Origin: Alteriqipengyuania bathyomarina_B
GTDB lineage: Bacteria > Pseudomonadota > Alphaproteobacteria > Sphingomonadales > Sphingomonadaceae
Length of the DNA stretch: 64,000 bases
NCBI RefSeq assembly: GCF_038594605.1
Contig: NZ_JBCFZM010000001.1
Span: forward strand, 62,001-126,000
Direction of reading: 5' to 3'
Shown here in pieces: positions 52,858 to 62,189 of this stretch (its first letter is position 1; each line of letters begins with the position of its first letter). A program made the position numbers and the translations under genes. The notes under the pieces are model-generated. The model saw nothing but the letters and a program-made list of their open reading frames with translations, was not told where the DNA came from and did not search any database.

Positions 52858-55095
52858 GTGAAGCCTTCCGGATACGTGGTCATGTCGCTTGTCGCATCTG
52901 GCGTTCCCGTCTGCGCGGCGGCGCAGGATTCCGATGAGGGCATAGGCGCCGACGGCGGCGACATCGTGGTGACCGCCACACGCCAGCCGCGACCGATCGA
53001 AAACGTCCCGGGCTCGGTCTTGCTGCTCGACGAAGAAGCGCTTCAGCGAGAACAAGGCTTCACCGGCGCGGAAGACCTTGCCGAATTGCTGCCCGGCGTC
53101 GAAGCTGCGGTCGCGAATGGCACCCAGGTCGCCTTCCAGATTAGAGGGATCGGGGCGGTCGACCATCAGGCGCTGACGCCGACTGCCGCGGCGGTCTATT
53201 CCGATGGGGTGTTCCTGGCGACCAACGTCCAGACCGGCGCGCTGCTTTACGATCTGGCGCGGGTCGAGGTGCTCAAAGGTCCGCAAGGCACGCTCTACGG
53301 ACGCAATGCATCGGCCGGTGCGGTCAATCTGGTCAGCCGTAGACCCGATGCAGAGGGCGCCAATTACGCGCGCTTCGGGTACGGCAATTTCGACCGCGTC
53401 GACATCGACGCTGCGTTCGGCGGACGCATCGGGGATGGTGCCTATGCCCGGCTGGCGAGTACCTATGTGAAGCGATCACCCGTGTTGGAGAATGTCGCAG
53501 GGCCACCCGAAGCCAGTGGCGAAACCGACGAGTTCGGCCTTCGCCTTTCGGCGTTGCTCGACCGGGGCGGGCCCCGCCTGCTGCTTCGCGGCCATTACGA
53601 GGAGGACAAGGGCATCAACACGATGCCGCGCAACGACGCGCTCGATCTGGACAAGCACGAGATTGAATCTGAAGGCGACGGCATCCAGCGTAGCGACAAT
53701 GCGTTCTACGGTGTCTCGGCCGAATTGACGGTTCATCTGGACGACTGGCAGCTGTTCTCGCTTACGGCATTCGAAGGCTATCGCCAGAATTACGGTTTCG
53801 ATTTCGACGGAACGGCCGCGCCCTTCGGCAATCCGTCGCTGAATGCGAACCTCTCCTACGCGCGCGACTTCGCGCAGTTTTCGGAGGAAGCGCGGCTAAG
53901 CCGCCAGTTCACCGGTGGGTCGTTTCTACTGGGGATGGCTGCATCGCTGGAGGATTTCAGCCAGCGGTACACGATCTGGTGCGGCGAGCTCGATCCTCGG
54001 ACGCTGGTCGGCTCATGCGATTATGTCGGCGCGCCTGGTCGTGTTGGCCCAACTCCTGCCAGCACCGCACCCGCATCTACGTTGGTCACTGATATATCGC
54101 AGGAGCGCATTTCGCTCGCCCTGTTCACCTACAACAGGCTGGAACTGGCTCGGCGGCTTACGCTTACCGCAGGCCTCCGGCTGAGCTACGAGGATATTCG
54201 CGGGGAAGGCCAAGGCATACACATTTTCCGCGACGGCGTGCGCGCTTTCAACGATCGGGATGGCCTCGGCCCGGCGAAGGGCAGCAATGTCATCGTGACC
54301 ACCCGGCTTAGCGGCAATGCGGCACTGAGCTACGATCTGGGCGATGCGAATGCCTACCTCTCGGTTGCGAATGGCTACAAGTCCGGCGGCTTCAATGGCG
54401 AGGTTGCCAACGATGCGCTGAACTATGCCGACGAGGGCCTGTTTGCAGCCGAAACCGTGACGACGATCGAGGCGGGTTTGAAGGGTAGGGTGGCAACGCT
54501 GCGCTATTCCTTCGCGGGCTTCTACAGCGATTATCAGGATCCGCAGGCGCGCATTTTCGTCGAGTTCGCGTTGCCCGACGGGTCGAGCATCGTCTCGAAC
54601 GCGCTCTCTAACCTCGATGCGGCCCGGTCCTACGGCATCGAGGGTCAGTTGGGCTGGACGCCGATTGGCGGTCTTGATCTCGATCTGGGAGCGGTCTGGA
54701 ACCGCGCGGGGATCGAGCAGGACAGCGCCATCGGGGGCAACGCGGAGCTTTACGATGGCCAACCGCTGCCCTTCGCTCCCGAGTTCTCGGGCAACGCCCG
54801 TGTCCGCTACGAAACCCGTATTGGCCGTGATGCCGCTTTGGCGCTGAACGCGAACGCCAATTTCCGTAGCAGGTTCTATCTCGACCCGTCGGGACTGCCG
54901 GAGCGGAGCCAGGGGGATGTACTCACCGTGTCAGCGGGGGCGAGCCTTGCACTCGATACCGGGATCGAGATCAGCATATGGGGTCGCAATCTCACCAACC
55001 GGGACTACGCGGTCTCTGGCTATGGCTTCATCGGATACAACACCTTCCGCTCCGACCCCAGGACGTTCGGCGGCTCGGTGTCCTTCGCGCTTTAG
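52858..55095 (+). CDS. TonB-dependent outer membrane receptor
   Basis: This 745-residue receptor has a signal peptide (to about 'CAAAQ'), a TonB-box-like stretch 'DIVVTATRQPRPIENVPGSV', and a plug domain with 'VLKGPQGTLYGRNASAGAVN'. A 22-strand barrel ends in 'GSVSFAL'. It imports a ligand that cannot be named from sequence. The plug and barrel resemble the many substrate-unknown TonB receptors of sphingomonads. The start is GTG 52858 after weak SD. No transporter or regulator of its own is adjacent. The LytTR regulator gene converges on it. Confidence 0.92.
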   Translation: MKPSGYVVMSLVASGVPVCAAAQDSDEGIGADGGDIVVTATRQPRPIENVPGSVLLLDEEALQREQGFTGAEDLAELLPGVEAAVANGTQVAFQIRGIGAVDHQALTPTAAAVYSDGVFLATNVQTGALLYDLARVEVLKGPQGTLYGRNASAGAVNLVSRRPDAEGANYARFGYGNFDRVDIDAAFGGRIGDGAYARLASTYVKRSPVLENVAGPPEASGETDEFGLRLSALLDRGGPRLLLRGHYEEDKGINTMPRNDALDLDKHEIESEGDGIQRSDNAFYGVSAELTVHLDDWQLFSLTAFEGYRQNYGFDFDGTAAPFGNPSLNANLSYARDFAQFSEEARLSRQFTGGSFLLGMAASLEDFSQRYTIWCGELDPRTLVGSCDYVGAPGRVGPTPASTAPASTLVTDISQERISLALFTYNRLELARRLTLTAGLRLSYEDIRGEGQGIHIFRDGVRAFNDRDGLGPAKGSNVIVTTRLSGNAALSYDLGDANAYLSVANGYKSGGFNGEVANDALNYADEGLFAAETVTTIEAGLKGRVATLRYSFAGFYSDYQDPQARIFVEFALPDGSSIVSNALSNLDAARSYGIEGQLGWTPIGGLDLDLGAVWNRAGIEQDSAIGGNAELYDGQPLPFAPEFSGNARVRYETRIGRDAALALNANANFRSRFYLDPSGLPERSQGDVLTVSAGASLALDTGIEISIWGRNLTNRDYAVSGYGFIGYNTFRSDPRTFGGSVSFAL

Positions 55096-55173
55096 GGCGA
55101 ATATCGCGCCAGCGGATACGCGGATCGAGGTGCGCGCGCCTCTGTTCTGCGATCCCTCGGTTAGAGATAAGCG

Positions 55174-55962
55174 TCAGAGGCTCTTCATCACATCGAGGTA
55201 TTTTCGCCCGACGGGTATCACCGCTGCGTTGCTCAGGTGCAGCAGTGGCGCGCCCCACTGATTGCGCGAAGTGCGCTCGATGCAGGTGCGCCGCACAGCA
55301 TGGGATCGATGGACCCGGACAAGGTCGGGATCGCTCATGTCTTCGAGGAAGCGCGAGATGACGCCTCGGTGAAGATAGCGGTTCTCGCCGACGTGCAGGC
55401 TGACATACTCGCCTTCAGCCGTGATTTGTTCGATCTGGCTTGGAAGAACGCGTATCATCTCGCCGCGATGCGATACCCAGAGCGGGTCTTCGGGCGCAAT
55501 GGCAGCGCGATCCCGGCGCAGCCCGTCGAGGCGCGACTGCAGCAGTTCGAGGCGGGTCAGCGCATCGCGCGCGATCAGTGCGTTTCGCGCGCGGTCCAGT
55601 GCAATCGTCAGGCGTTCCGGCTGGACCGGTTTGGTGAGGAAATCGATTGCCCCGGTTTCGTAAGCCTGTGCTGCGAAGTCCGGGAAGGCCGTGGTGAAGA
55701 TGATCAGCGGCGGGTGACCATCTTCGGAGTTGCCTTGCAGCGCCTCGATGACGTCGAAACCGTCGACATGCGGCATCTCGATATCGAGCAGCAACAGGTC
55801 GGGCCGATGCTCGTTCACGATCTCTGGAACCTCGCGCCCGTCCTTGGCATCGGCCACGATCCGGGCTGCAGGGACGTCGTCCAGAAGCTGACGCAGCCTG
55901 CGTTGGGCGAGCGGTTCGTCGTCGACGATGCACACCGAAAGAGAGTTTCCGCCCTCTGTCAT
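55174..55962 (-). CDS. LytTR-family response regulator
   Basis: This 262-residue regulator has a receiver domain ('VCIVDDEPLAQRRL', phosphoacceptor Asp60 in 'LLLLDIEMP', 'FLTKPVQPERL'). The C-terminal LytTR DNA-binding domain spans about residues 155-262 ('AEGEYVSLHV', 'VRVHRSHAV', 'PVGRKYLDVMK'). It belongs to the AlgR/LytR group, which binds direct repeats upstream of target genes. Its ATG overlaps the stop of the kinase gene, so the two form one unit. Likely targets are the divergent autotransporter operon or its own promoter, but no binding site was proven. Confidence 0.93.
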   Translation of the reverse strand: MTEGGNSLSVCIVDDEPLAQRRLRQLLDDVPAARIVADAKDGREVPEIVNEHRPDLLLLDIEMPHVDGFDVIEALQGNSEDGHPPLIIFTTAFPDFAAQAYETGAIDFLTKPVQPERLTIALDRARNALIARDALTRLELLQSRLDGLRRDRAAIAPEDPLWVSHRGEMIRVLPSQIEQITAEGEYVSLHVGENRYLHRGVISRFLEDMSDPDLVRVHRSHAVRRTCIERTSRNQWGAPLLHLSNAAVIPVGRKYLDVMKSL

Positions 55963-57068
55963 GGGAACTCGACGGGAAAGACGATCACGGTCTCGTGCCC
56001 GTTGGCGGTCGGCGTGGCGCGCACGCTCGCATCGTCACCGAAGCGGGATCGCAGCCGCGCGCGTACGTTGCGCAGTCCGGTGTTCGTGCCTGCCGATGCC
56101 GGTTGTTTGCGCACGTCGCTATCGGCCAGAACATCGCGCACGCTCAATTCCAGTGCGTCGTCCTTGCGTCGCGCGATGATTGAGAGGGTCACCGTGCTGG
56201 AGGATGAGGCGACCGAATGCTTCACGCTGTTCTCTACGATCGGTTGCAGGATCAGGCTGGGCACTTGTACGTCTGCAAGTTCCGCAGGTACGTCGATCGC
56301 GACCACCAGCCTGTCGGGGAAACGCACCTTCTCGATATTGATATAGAGCTGCTGTGCCGCGATTTCGTCGCTTAAGGAAACATCTGCCAGAGGGTCCACC
56401 GTCAGCGAATTGCGATAATAGGCGGCGAGGTTGCTCAGCATCGTCTGCGCCCGCTCGCGCTCGTCATCGCTGACGAGGGCCGCGACCGAGTTGAGCACGT
56501 TGAACAGGAAATGCGGGTTTACCTGATAACGCAGTGCGCGCAGCTCCATGGTGCGGGCGGCGCTTTCCATCGCGTTCATCCGTTCCTCGCGCGCCAGCAG
56601 CGAGGTCGCATATTGTGCCGCGACGATCACCATCGTGATCGATAGGAACCAGTGCGAACTCTGGCTCCAGGTGGCCCCCATCGTCAGCAGCCACTGGTCC
56701 AGATCCCCTTCGAGATAGAACATCAGCACCCAGTTGAAGGCGGCGTAGGGGATCGCGATCACACAGGAAAGCACGATAATGAGGATGATCTTGGCCCAGA
56801 CCGGCCAGTTCCAGGTCTTCTCCATTATCACGACGATCAGCAGCGAAAGCGCGATGCCGAAGGCCATGACGACGAACCGCTGATCGAGATATTGCCAGCC
56901 ATTGGTCAGGATGAGACCGACCCCGGTCTTGGTGACAAAGTAGAAGCCCCAGACCAGCAGGATGGCGATAATCGCCGGCGGCCAGACGGAGCGTTTCATG
57001 CGCTCCGGCGGAGGGATCAAGCCGAACTTCATCTCATCATCCATAGCGCCCATTCCTTCGTCGGCCAT
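55959..57068 (-). CDS. LytS/YehU-type sensor histidine kinase
   Basis: This 369-residue kinase has four predicted membrane helices (about 32-50, 64-82, 92-112 and 137-155). A short linker leads to a HisK_5-type core with phosphoacceptor His186 in 'YQVNPHFLFNVLNSV'. The ATPase part has 'LILQPIVENSVKH' (N box) and 'GLRNVRARL' (G box). There is no large sensor domain, so the signal is probably sensed in the membrane. ATG 57068 has a near-perfect AGGAGGG ribosome site. It is divergent from the autotransporter. Confidence 0.93.
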   Translation of the reverse strand: MADEGMGAMDDEMKFGLIPPPERMKRSVWPPAIIAILLVWGFYFVTKTGVGLILTNGWQYLDQRFVVMAFGIALSLLIVVIMEKTWNWPVWAKIILIIVLSCVIAIPYAAFNWVLMFYLEGDLDQWLLTMGATWSQSSHWFLSITMVIVAAQYATSLLAREERMNAMESAARTMELRALRYQVNPHFLFNVLNSVAALVSDDERERAQTMLSNLAAYYRNSLTVDPLADVSLSDEIAAQQLYINIEKVRFPDRLVVAIDVPAELADVQVPSLILQPIVENSVKHSVASSSSTVTLSIIARRKDDALELSVRDVLADSDVRKQPASAGTNTGLRNVRARLRSRFGDDASVRATPTANGHETVIVFPVEFP

Positions 57069-57233
57069 CCAACCCTCCTGACGTTCATGGCATCTCATCG
57101 GTCATTCATTGCAAAGCCGCTGGCCGCGTTGCGCTGCGGCATGTTTCTAGACGGAGCCCGAGAGCGAAAGCCTTTGCGTTCGCGGGTGCATGGGAAGCGC
57201 AGCCCGCGACAGGTGCCTGCCTTTTTCCCGAGC

Positions 57234-57300
57234 GCGACCGGTGGGGATCGTCGGTCGCAAACAGACGCGCTGGGCCGCTCCATTGCTTGCAGAGCGATGG
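57234..57300 (+). promoter_or_regulatory. Two small inverted repeats upstream of the autotransporter
   Basis: GCGACCG (57234-57240) pairs with CGGTCGC (57252-57258). CCATTGCT (57280-57287) pairs with AGCGATGG (57293-57300) with one G-T pair. Both lie in the 278-base gap between the divergent kinase and autotransporter genes. They may be regulator sites or leader hairpins. I saw no clear direct-repeat LytTR site. Confidence 0.3.
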
Positions 57301-57346
57301 ACGCACCCGCTCGCGGACCGTGATTTGATTGAGGAAGGACGTTCAA

Positions 57347-60300
57347 GTGCCTGCATATACCGCCCCCATCGCCGCAAGTGTCGCGCCCGAAACCGTCAGC
57401 CTGCGCACCCGCCTGCTGGCCACCGCCATGGGGTGCACCGCATTGATGCTGTCCGCACCGGCCTTGGCGCAGCCAGTCCCGACACCGGTTCAGCAAGGCA
57501 GCCAAGCCGGCGATCCCGCGCAATCTGCTGCGCAGGACGAGCCGATTGTCGATCCTTCCGTCGTATCCGAAGAACCTGTCGCAATCGTCGAGGATGACGA
57601 TATCTTCGTAAGCGTTGGCTCGATCGTCATCGACGAGGTCGATACCCCCGGCCTCCTGCTCGATTCAAACGGCGGCGACGCTCAGGTCGTCAACGGCGAT
57701 ATCGAGACCTACGGTGACAATTCCACAGGTGCCTGGGTCGAGGCACAGGGCAATGCCAACGCCGATCTGGGCGAAGTGGTGACGCACGGCGATGGCTCAA
57801 CCGGCCTTTACGTTCATTCCGAAGGCCAGACGGTCACGTCGCCCTATGGATATGGGGACTACTCGATCGGGACGGCCCATGCCGGTGCGGTTTCGGTGGA
57901 GACCTTCGGCACAGGTTCAATCGGCATTCACGCCGTTTCCGATTTAAACAATGCCGAGGTGCAGAGCCAGAATCTCGTCACCCATGGCGATGGCTCGACC
58001 GGAATCCTTGTCGAAGCCGACTATTTCGCGGTCGTCGACAGCAATATTCTCAGCACCGGCGGTGACGATGCGACCGGCATCTCGATCTCGTCCGATATGG
58101 CGCAGGTCAAAAGCAACGAAGTCGTCACCCAGGGCGACCGGTCGATCGGCATTGATGTCGACGCGCGCGTGGCGGGGTTGATCGAGGCCAACAGCGTCGA
58201 GACGTCCGGCGACGATGCGATCGGCATCCGTGCCCGGGCCAATGGCGGCAACCTGCAGGTCTACAACACCTCGGTCGTCACGACCGGCGATGGCGCGACC
58301 GCCCTTGACCTGGAAGCGCTCGGCTCGGTGCTCCTCGAGAGCGACGAAGTTTCCACCAGCGGCAACAATGCCGTCGGCGTTCGCGCGCTCAGCCGCGACT
58401 ATAACCTTTACGCATTCCTCGGCAGCGTCAGCACGCTGGGCGATGGTGCCACCGGCATTTCGGTGGCCGCCAATCTCGCCGCAGATGTGGAAGTCGACAC
58501 CGTAAGCACGGCGGGCAACGGCGCGAACGGCATCGAAATGTTCACAGCCGAGGGCGCGGCCACCTTGCGCAATGGTTCCGTCACTACGCTGGGCGACGAT
58601 CTGACCGCGATCCTCGTGGGAAGCGCGAGCGGGCGCGTCGATGTGGAAACGGGCAGCGTCTCGACGGCTGGCGATAATGCGCAGGCGATCCACCTGATCA
58701 GCGGTGGCAGCACCCGCCTGGTGGCGGGAGACGTGACGACGCAGGGCGATGACTCGGACGGGGTCGAGATCAATTCGCAGGGCGATGTCGAAGCATCGAT
58801 CGACAGTATCACGACCGCCGGTGACGGTTCGGAAGGCCTGTTGATCTGGAACGGCGGTGCCGGAACCGATGCAGCGCTGGATCTCGGATCGGTGACGACC
58901 GAAGGAGAAGGCAGCTATGGCGTCGTCGCACTCGTTGGTGGCGACCTGACCGGTACGATCGACAACATCACTGCATCTGGCAACCAGTCCACGGGTATCC
59001 TGGTGGAGGCCGATGAAGGCATCGACCTTCAGCTCGGCACCGTCGACATTACGTCCGAGCGCCACTCGGTCGGCGCCGAGTTGGTCGCCGTATCTGGCGA
59101 TCTGCGCCTCGCCGTAGACAACCTATCGGTGGATAGCGACGGCGCCGCGGGCCTCAGGCTGGATGCTCTCGCCGGTGACATCGTGCTCGACCTGGGCTCG
59201 CTCCGGGTGGCTGGGGGCGACGTCGCGGCGCTCGATGGCTTCGGCACCATTGCGCCCGCCGCCGTGTTCGCCAGCGCCGAAAGCGGCGGCATCACGATGC
59301 GCGCTGGCGAAATCGTTGTCGAAGCCGAAGATGTCTACGCCACGTGGGGCGTGGACCTTACCGCGCAGGGCCATATCGATGTCGCGATCGACAGCATCTA
59401 TGTCACCGGATTCACCGGCAGCTGGGAAGGCGCCACCGGCTCGGGCAACGGACTCAATGTGAGTACGCGAACCAGTGCGAACGTCTCCGTTGGAAACATC
59501 GATGCGGGGTCGGGCATCAACGTTTCGGGAGCGATCGACACGCGTTATCTCGATGCGGAGATATCCGTCACTGCGGGTGATATCGTTACCCGCGCGAATT
59601 ACGGGCGCGGTATCGACGTTGGGCAGTTCTTCGGCAGCACAGACATTGCGTTCAATTCGATCCGCACGGAAGGGACAGGCGCCGCCGGCGTCGAGCTAGA
59701 GACTGGCTTCGAGTCCTATCTCTATACCTTTACCACCGCAGAAATCACTGGCGGCTCGATCGAAACAGTCGGCGACTACAGCGATGGCATGAACCTGAGC
59801 TCGCGTATGGGATCGCATAGCGCCCAGGTGGGGAGCATCACGACCAGCGGCGCGCGCAGCAACGGCGTAAGTTCGACAAGCGTCATCGGCGCGAATCTGG
59901 TGATCGGATCGGTCGGAACCGCAGGTGATTACAGTGTCGGCATCCAGGCCGAAAGCACGGCGGTGCCTGCCTCTGTCCCCTTGGGGGCATTCGAACTCGA
60001 GGGCATCGGCATCGAAGCGGGCGACATCACGACCACCGGCGATTCCGCGCAGGGGATTCTTGTCAGCGGCGCTGGCCCGGTAACGATCAAGGTCAATTCG
60101 GTAGAGACGACCGGTAACTGCTACGTGTTCGAGCCGGGCGAGTATTATGGCGGTGGTGGCGGGCCCATCGGGCCGGGCCTGCCACTGCCTGGCGGCGTAG
60201 CCTCCGATGAACCCGGTGACGAATTGCCCACCGGCCCCGCTTCCATCGGTATTGAAGTCGCGGTTTCTTTCGGCGATATCGTGGTCGAAGCGGGCAGTGT

Positions 60301-62170
60301 GACGACCAGCGGAGACGGCGCGCACGGCCTGTGGATCGATCTACAGGGCGATGAATGGTCGGTCGCGGACCAGCAGGTGACCGTCGGTTCGGTCCAGACG
60401 AGCGGTGCGGGTGCCGATGCGATGCGCCTGCGCAACCAGACCGGCGGCGCGATCGCTGCGACCGTGGCAGGCGATGTGCTGGCCCAGGATGGCACCGGCA
60501 TCAATCTGATCGGAAATGGCGAAACGTCCGTCACGGTCGCGGCGGGCGGCATGTTACGCAGCTCTGCCGATGGCTTCGCCATCGTGGTCGAACCCTATGT
60601 GGCCGAAGATCCGGGCGACGGGCCGATCGATCCCAATCCCCCGATCCCGGGCGGCCCCGGTCTTCCTATCGGCACCACGGCCAACTCGGTGGCTGCCGAA
60701 GTGGCAGTGCCTGCGACCAATATCACGATTGCCGAAGGCGGCGCGCTGTACGGGCGGGTCCGGCTGGACGATCGCGGCAGCAACTTCGACATCGCAGGCA
60801 CATTCTTCGCGAATGGCACGAGCTATTTCGGCACTGGCAACGATCTGATGTCCAACAGCGGCAGCATCGTCGTTCAGGGTGATGTGCTGTTCGATGGGCT
60901 GGATCGGCTGGACAACAGCGGTGCCATCGTCTTCGCGGCGGGCAACGGCGACGATCGGCTGGACCTGTCCAACCTCGTCTTCAACGGCGTCGAGGGCAGC
61001 ACCATCTCGTTCGACCTGTCGGGCGACGACAGCGACCAGCTGGTCCTCGGCGACGTCACCGGCACCACGCAGCTTCGCTTCGAAGGTGCGCAGGCCCTGA
61101 CGCTCGACACCACGGCTGACCTGATCGTCTTCACCGGCGATGTGTCCTCCGATGCCTTCGTGATCGATGCGGAGGCTGAAGACGCAGGCTTCCTCAACTA
61201 CCGCCTGTCCTTCGCTGAGGCCGGGCTGGCTTTGGCAATGGCACCCGATGTCGAAGTGTTCGAACCTGTTCGCCTCGGCGAGACGCTTACCGAGCGCTGG
61301 CATCAGGGCACCGATGCTTGGGCGAAGCAGAACGCGCAGGCGCGCGTCGCTTCCCAGCCCGGTGTGTCCAGCTGGGTGCAGTATTTCGACGGCAGTCGGG
61401 ATCGCGAGGCGCAGGAGTACAAGGCTACTTTCGATGGCGCCGAATATGCCGAAACGCTGACGACCGAGGCTTCCTATCGTGGCGGGCAGGGCGGTATCGC
61501 CTTTGCCGGAACGAACGCTCGCTTCGGGGTCACCTTCGGCTTCGGCAGCAACGAAAGCGCGTTCGCCCAAACCGGCAACGGGTACCGGGTGGAAAGCTTC
61601 AACATCGGTCTGCACGGTGGCTGGAGCAACGGGACCGTGTTCGTCGATGCGCTCGCCAAGGCGGACTTCGCGGATGTCGAACTGGCTTTGCAGAGCGTCG
61701 ACGAAGAGGCCGATTTCGAAACCAGCGCGCTTGGTGTCGCATTGGAAGCCGGGGCCCGGTTTGGCGAAGACACCTTCTTCGTCGAGCCGGTGGCAGGGAT
61801 CGCGTGGGTCAGCGCCGATATTCCTGCGGTGGACTTCACCGACGCGGGGTTCACGTTCGACACTGCCGAAAGCTTGCGGGCCCATGGCGGTGCGCGCACC
61901 GGGGCACGGTTCGAAACCGGCGGTGTCGCAATCGTCCCGCATGTCGGCGTGTTTGCCGAAAAGGAACTGGCCGGCGACAATGCCGTGACCTTCGCCTCTG
62001 GCACGCAGTCCATCGGTCTGGCAGACGATGTTCCCTCGCTGTACGGTCGCGGCGAGGCCGGACTGACGCTGGAGATCAGCGATCGCTTCTCGATCTTCGC
62101 CGAGGGTGAATTGCTGTTCGGCGATATCAGTGGGGGCGCCGGTCGCGTTGGCCTCAGCCTGAAGTTCTGA
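57347..62170 (+). CDS. Large autotransporter with a beta-helix passenger
   Basis: This 1607-residue protein has a signal peptide ending near 'SAPALAQ' (about residue 41). The passenger consists of many degenerate rungs of about 25 residues (roughly residues 115-575), each with a 'G-D-x-x-x-G-I' core such as 'THGDGSTGI' or 'TSGDDAIGI'. More irregular rungs and two Gly/Pro-rich insertions follow (about residues 930-950 and 1085-1110). The C-terminal 265 residues form an autotransporter beta-barrel ending in Phe ('GLSLKF'). GTG 57347 is chosen because GAGGAAGG lies 8 bases upstream. A TTG at 57329 is an alternative. It is probably a surface adhesin or biofilm protein. No protease or esterase motif was seen. 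Confidence 0.88.
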   Translation: MPAYTAPIAASVAPETVSLRTRLLATAMGCTALMLSAPALAQPVPTPVQQGSQAGDPAQSAAQDEPIVDPSVVSEEPVAIVEDDDIFVSVGSIVIDEVDTPGLLLDSNGGDAQVVNGDIETYGDNSTGAWVEAQGNANADLGEVVTHGDGSTGLYVHSEGQTVTSPYGYGDYSIGTAHAGAVSVETFGTGSIGIHAVSDLNNAEVQSQNLVTHGDGSTGILVEADYFAVVDSNILSTGGDDATGISISSDMAQVKSNEVVTQGDRSIGIDVDARVAGLIEANSVETSGDDAIGIRARANGGNLQVYNTSVVTTGDGATALDLEALGSVLLESDEVSTSGNNAVGVRALSRDYNLYAFLGSVSTLGDGATGISVAANLAADVEVDTVSTAGNGANGIEMFTAEGAATLRNGSVTTLGDDLTAILVGSASGRVDVETGSVSTAGDNAQAIHLISGGSTRLVAGDVTTQGDDSDGVEINSQGDVEASIDSITTAGDGSEGLLIWNGGAGTDAALDLGSVTTEGEGSYGVVALVGGDLTGTIDNITASGNQSTGILVEADEGIDLQLGTVDITSERHSVGAELVAVSGDLRLAVDNLSVDSDGAAGLRLDALAGDIVLDLGSLRVAGGDVAALDGFGTIAPAAVFASAESGGITMRAGEIVVEAEDVYATWGVDLTAQGHIDVAIDSIYVTGFTGSWEGATGSGNGLNVSTRTSANVSVGNIDAGSGINVSGAIDTRYLDAEISVTAGDIVTRANYGRGIDVGQFFGSTDIAFNSIRTEGTGAAGVELETGFESYLYTFTTAEITGGSIETVGDYSDGMNLSSRMGSHSAQVGSITTSGARSNGVSSTSVIGANLVIGSVGTAGDYSVGIQAESTAVPASVPLGAFELEGIGIEAGDITTTGDSAQGILVSGAGPVTIKVNSVETTGNCYVFEPGEYYGGGGGPIGPGLPLPGGVASDEPGDELPTGPASIGIEVAVSFGDIVVEAGSVTTSGDGAHGLWIDLQGDEWSVADQQVTVGSVQTSGAGADAMRLRNQTGGAIAATVAGDVLAQDGTGINLIGNGETSVTVAAGGMLRSSADGFAIVVEPYVAEDPGDGPIDPNPPIPGGPGLPIGTTANSVAAEVAVPATNITIAEGGALYGRVRLDDRGSNFDIAGTFFANGTSYFGTGNDLMSNSGSIVVQGDVLFDGLDRLDNSGAIVFAAGNGDDRLDLSNLVFNGVEGSTISFDLSGDDSDQLVLGDVTGTTQLRFEGAQALTLDTTADLIVFTGDVSSDAFVIDAEAEDAGFLNYRLSFAEAGLALAMAPDVEVFEPVRLGETLTERWHQGTDAWAKQNAQARVASQPGVSSWVQYFDGSRDREAQEYKATFDGAEYAETLTTEASYRGGQGGIAFAGTNARFGVTFGFGSNESAFAQTGNGYRVESFNIGLHGGWSNGTVFVDALAKADFADVELALQSVDEEADFETSALGVALEAGARFGEDTFFVEPVAGIAWVSADIPAVDFTDAGFTFDTAESLRAHGGARTGARFETGGVAIVPHVGVFAEKELAGDNAVTFASGTQSIGLADDVPSLYGRGEAGLTLEISDRFSIFAEGELLFGDISGGAGRVGLSLKF
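57690..59070 (+). repeat. Tandem array of about 75-base degenerate coding repeats
   Basis: At least 14 consecutive units of 24-28 codons are visible in the autotransporter passenger. Each encodes a turn of the form x-G-[DN]-x-[AS]-x-G-[IV] followed by a beta-strand and a variable link. The DNA is much less conserved than the protein pattern, which indicates old duplication and divergence. Confidence 0.75.
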
Positions 62171-62189
62171 ACGAGACGACGGATAGCGC

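Noticed and set aside
57690..59070. CRISPR-like or satellite array
   Set aside because: The periodicity of about 75 bases is in a coding frame, the units diverge at DNA level, and there are no uniform repeats and spacers.
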